Of a DNA stretch of 50,556 nt, positions 49,001 to 50,556 are shown one piece after another. Below the pieces are notes generated by a model. It had not been told where the DNA came from. It worked only from the letters and a program-made list of their open reading frames with translations, and did no database searches. Numbering within the stretch: the stretch's first letter is position 1; each line of letters begins with the position of its first letter. Position numbers and translations under genes: made by a program. The DNA is from Streptomyces sp. JJ36 (GTDB taxonomy: Bacteria; Actinomycetota; Actinomycetes; Streptomycetales; Streptomycetaceae), in the NCBI RefSeq assembly GCF_021696945.1, contig NZ_JACYHE010000043.1, positions 1 to 50,556 on the forward strand, given 5' to 3'.

Positions 49001-50415
49001 AGGTCGGAGAGGTGGTGCTGGCCGGCGCCGGCGGCATCACGGCCCGCCCGACCGAGGTGCGGATCAGCTCCCCGGACGGCGCCGCCACCGTGGGCGTCGA
49101 CGAGAACGGCTGGGCGCGCTTCGACCCGATCGAGACGGATGCGCTCGACATCACCGTCACCGGGACCGAGGAGCGCACCGTGCACAACCCGTTCGCGGGG
49201 CGGCACCTGCAACTGCCCGTCGGGCTCAGCGAGGTGCACCTGCCCGCGCTCAGCGACCTGCGGGCGCCCGCGCCCGCCCCGGACCGGACGTTCGAGCTGC
49301 CCTGCGGCCGGGGCCCGGCGCTCGCGGTGGACGGCACCCTGCACGCCACCAAGGCCTCCGGCACCGTGCGCGACCTGACGGAGCGCCGCCCCGTCGAGGT
49401 CGAGCTGTGCGCGGGCGAGGCGAAGGACGGCGTGCTGGAGCTGCCGGCCGGACGGCACACCGTCGAGGCCGGGAACGCGGGTCCGCTCGCGCTCAGCGGC
49501 GTCACGCTGGGCCGGGGGTCCGCCGCGGAGCCCGGGCGCCCCGCCGCCGGCCGGGACGACCGGCCGGTACGCGCCCTGGACTGGGACGGCGACCACCGCG
49601 AGGTGCGGGTCGGCGAGGGCGGTACCGACACGGGCGCCGCGTATCTCCAGACGTACCAGAACGTCAACGAGGGGTGGCGCGCCACGCTGGACGGGGAGGA
49701 ACTGACCCCGCTCCGGCTGGACGGCTGGCAGCAGGGCTTCCTCGTCCCGGAGGGCGCGAGCGGCGTGATCACGCTCGAGTACGAGCCCGCGAACTGGTAC
49801 CGCGCCTCCCTCTACGCCGGCGGCGCCGGAATCGTGGTGCTGCTCGCCCTGGCCTTCCTGCGCCCCCGTGCGGGCCGCCCGCTGGGCGCCGGCGAACCGG
49901 CGGACGGCAGCGCGGTGCCACGCCCCGGCTGGGTGCTGGGGGTCGTGGTGCTCACCGCCGTGCTGGTGCTGATCGCCGGCCCGTACGCACTGGTGGTGCC
50001 GGTGCTCGCGCTGGTGGCCCGGTTCCGGCCGGGGGCGCTGGTGCCGCTGGCGCTGCTGGCCATGGCCGGTGCGGGCGTCGCCGCGGCGGTGGGCGCGGCC
50101 ACCGGCGGGCCCGGGATCGCCGCGGGCGAGGGGGCGTTCGGGCATCCGGCACAGGCACTGGCGCTGCTGGCGCTCGCGGCCGCGCTGGTGACGGTGCCGT
50201 CCCGCGGGACCGCGCCGGACGGCGAGCCCGGGGACGGGACCCTGGCCGCCCCGGGCGCGGCGGGCCCGCCGGTGGTCGCCGCGCCGCCCGGACCCGGCGG
50301 TTTCCGGGAGCCCGCGCCGCCGGGCCGGCCGGGCGCCGGACCGCAGCCCACGGTGCCCCTCCCGGCCGCGGACGGGCACGGAACCCACGGACCCGGGGAG
50401 GTCCCGCGTCGATGA
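46003..50415 (+). CDS. AftD-like (DUF3367) membrane glycosyltransferase with discoidin-type domains
   Basis: A 1470-residue integral membrane protein. The N-terminal third (about 35-440) has many transmembrane helices of the GT-C fold and an acidic first-loop motif (FDTKLGVVTDP), followed by DUF3367-type sequence (NIYKFQPGLALALVFGLAHL). The extracytoplasmic part includes two F5/8-type C (discoidin-like) modules at about 735-870 (FEPVNAFDGDPDTAWAEG) and 955-1055 (LVDKDLTTAWIAGDDPT), probably carbohydrate-binding. Four more helices follow from about 1265 to 1400, then a Pro-rich tail. Mycobacterial AftD is an arabinofuranosyltransferase for arabinogalactan/LAM. It is co-translated with the methyltransferase upstream and the next gene downstream. 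Confidence 0.88.
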   Translation: MTTTVSSPQAPAEPDRPEPGTGPPAPGGADAPRGRRVLLGFWAAVFVCFLAAAPGKTTFDTKLGVVTDPLRFLSDLGGLWQDRAGFGGIADQYVGYAFPMLPYYALTDLAQIPTWLAERLWLSLVVSTAFWGALRLTERFGVGSGRSRLLAAVCYALWPVFTIVVGSTSAAALPGALLPWVLLPLTSATASPRVAAARSALLIPFMGGVNAASTLASLLPVGLFLLTRTGRRRRTLLAWWTPGVLLATVWWVVPLLLLGTYGEDFMPYVEQADTTTGTMSATELLRGAGNWTAYLYYGEAWLPAGWAMATGVLAVLGSALAAALGLAGLARRDLPERRWLVLTVVTVAGITLAGYAGALGGPFAGTVQEWLDGWLRPFRNIYKFQPGLALALVFGLAHLPAVASRRTEPRRGGARRQAARRPGARRLLPAAAAALVLPGLALPYLTGDVLQPGAFDRLPAHWEKTAGWLKKHSPDTRAYVTPATAHGIHTWGSPIDDPLHVLAESPWAQRDYVPFGTPGNRRALDAVERAMASGGAVPGLAGYLARAGLHHVVVRNDLDPDQIGYVPPQQVRRTLEASGYERVKSFGPRVTGGRIPPGTPLEVAALFPRPRAVDIWEPVDRRAPGEVALKPVAETVAVSGGPEALLPLGDDPRVAGRPAVLTGDAHPGLPAPAVQVRGDGMRRADTRFGLVNHNTSATYGPRQRNAPDAVQDPGEEPKQILPLDGVRHQTTATLRGARSVTASSSGNWLFHLPQFEPVNAFDGDPDTAWAEGTPAEPVGQWIRIAFDGPTEVPGSLRVTPLPGDQVRAVPTRVRVETERGTAESALQPDGGPQRIKAPRGTTEWLRLTVTGAESASAGLTGAGFAEITVPDVQVTKMLRLPADGTRHRAGGELVSLHRADDPSGVLPVSGERGLHRRFRTEQAADYTVAARAVPVAGEELDRLLDEVAPGSRDRLTATAASTSRLATATGPRSLVDKDLTTAWIAGDDPTIRLRWPEKRKVGEVVLAGAGGITARPTEVRISSPDGAATVGVDENGWARFDPIETDALDITVTGTEERTVHNPFAGRHLQLPVGLSEVHLPALSDLRAPAPAPDRTFELPCGRGPALAVDGTLHATKASGTVRDLTERRPVEVELCAGEAKDGVLELPAGRHTVEAGNAGPLALSGVTLGRGSAAEPGRPAAGRDDRPVRALDWDGDHREVRVGEGGTDTGAAYLQTYQNVNEGWRATLDGEELTPLRLDGWQQGFLVPEGASGVITLEYEPANWYRASLYAGGAGIVVLLALAFLRPRAGRPLGAGEPADGSAVPRPGWVLGVVVLTAVLVLIAGPYALVVPVLALVARFRPGALVPLALLAMAGAGVAAAVGAATGGPGIAAGEGAFGHPAQALALLALAAALVTVPSRGTAPDGEPGDGTLAAPGAAGPPVVAAPPGPGGFREPAPPGRPGAGPQPTVPLPAADGHGTHGPGEVPRR

Positions 50416-50556
50416 CCGCACCCCAGCAGAACGCAGGAGAGACCCCGGCCGCCCCGGCGTCCCCGGGGCCGCCGACGGGCCGGCCGGGCGCCGGGACCGG
50501 GCCGGCCGGGCGCAGTCCGGGGGCCGCACCACGCGCATCCGCGGCCCCGGGACACC
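50412..50556 (+). CDS. Start of an unidentified downstream gene (partial)
   Basis: ATG 50412 overlaps the AftD-like stop (ATGA) and opens a frame to the window end: MTAPQQNAGETPAAPASPGP and more Pro/Gly/Ala. At least 48 residues are visible and resemble the disordered N-terminus of a membrane or glycan-synthesis protein, but no domain can be named. The overlap says that it belongs to the same operon as the AftD-like gene. Confidence 0.6.
   Translation, partial: MTAPQQNAGETPAAPASPGPPTGRPGAGTGPAGRSPGAAPRASAAPGH

Noticed and set aside
46372..50538. Long minus-strand frame opposite the AftD-like gene
   Set aside because: Gln/Arg/Gly-rich composition without motifs; mirror of a real gene's third-position GC bias.

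Overview
The window is very GC-rich, gene-dense actinobacterial DNA. Several things point to Streptomyces: the gene order fasR-fabD-fabH-acpP-fabF with a DUF3145 gene nearby, homodimeric aceE next to DUF3052 and AhpE-type peroxiredoxin genes, tellurium-resistance (TerD) paralogues, frequent GTG starts, GTGA/ATGA stop-start overlaps, and a RepSA-Xis-Int element at a tRNA gene. Most of it looks like stable chromosomal core; only the first 3.1 kb is clearly acquired DNA.

Layout. (1) 1-3192: the eroded right end of an actinomycete integrative and conjugative element (AICE, pSAM2-like). An IS5-type transposase fragment abuts a repSA gene that has lost its start, followed by an intact xis and an integrase broken by a single-base frameshift. 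The element ends at the 3' end of tRNA-Val(UAC). (2) 3403-4946: a coiled-coil protein and an FmdB-like zinc-ribbon protein. (3) 5168-14513: a Ter stress-response island. A leftward operon encodes an HpcH/HpaI (CitE-like) lyase, an 898-residue PRTase-TRSP-StiP-PELOTA fusion and a HAD hydrolase. It is divergent from a TerD protein with a proline-rich tail and is followed by a TerA-like protein, a DUF475 (TerC-related) membrane protein and two classical TerD proteins. (4) 14645-18855: peroxiredoxin, DUF3052, and pyruvate dehydrogenase E1 (aceE). (5) 19000-28990: ion channel, secreted peptidase-inhibitor-like protein, a DHA2 exporter divergent from a TetR regulator, DUF1023 esterase, DUF4429/SHOCT protein, serine hydrolase, a MerR regulator with an aldo/keto reductase, and a pirin. 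(6) 29033-34027: fasR and the fab operon, closed by a very strong terminator. (7) 34149-42208: a beta-hydroxyacid dehydrogenase-like oxidoreductase, DUF3145, an SGNH lipoprotein, a MarR regulator divergent from an MDR oxidoreductase, an Ohr peroxidase, a zinc alcohol dehydrogenase-like protein, and a PucR-type regulator coupled to a small membrane-anchored protein. (8) 42411-50556: an envelope-glycan locus with DUF3068, a GT4 glycosyltransferase, a methyltransferase, a 1470-residue AftD-like (DUF3367) membrane glycosyltransferase and the start of one more overlapping gene.

Most interesting signals. The Ter module carries the enzymes that comparative genomics has linked to an uncharacterised nucleoside-like metabolite, here with four Ter-domain proteins and a fusion protein holding two separate PRPP-type loops. 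Two promoters about 8.5 kb apart (26641-26671 plus strand; 35142-35172 minus strand) share an unusual design: a 19-bp spacer holding a dyad, as MerR-type activators require, and exactly 6 nt from the -10 box to the ATG, which predicts leaderless mRNAs. The DUF3068-GT4-methyltransferase-AftD locus suggests an uncharacterised surface glycan in an organism group not known to make mycobacterial-type arabinogalactan.

All calls come from reading the sequence and recalled family knowledge; no database search or structure prediction was run. Promoter, operator and terminator calls are pattern-based.
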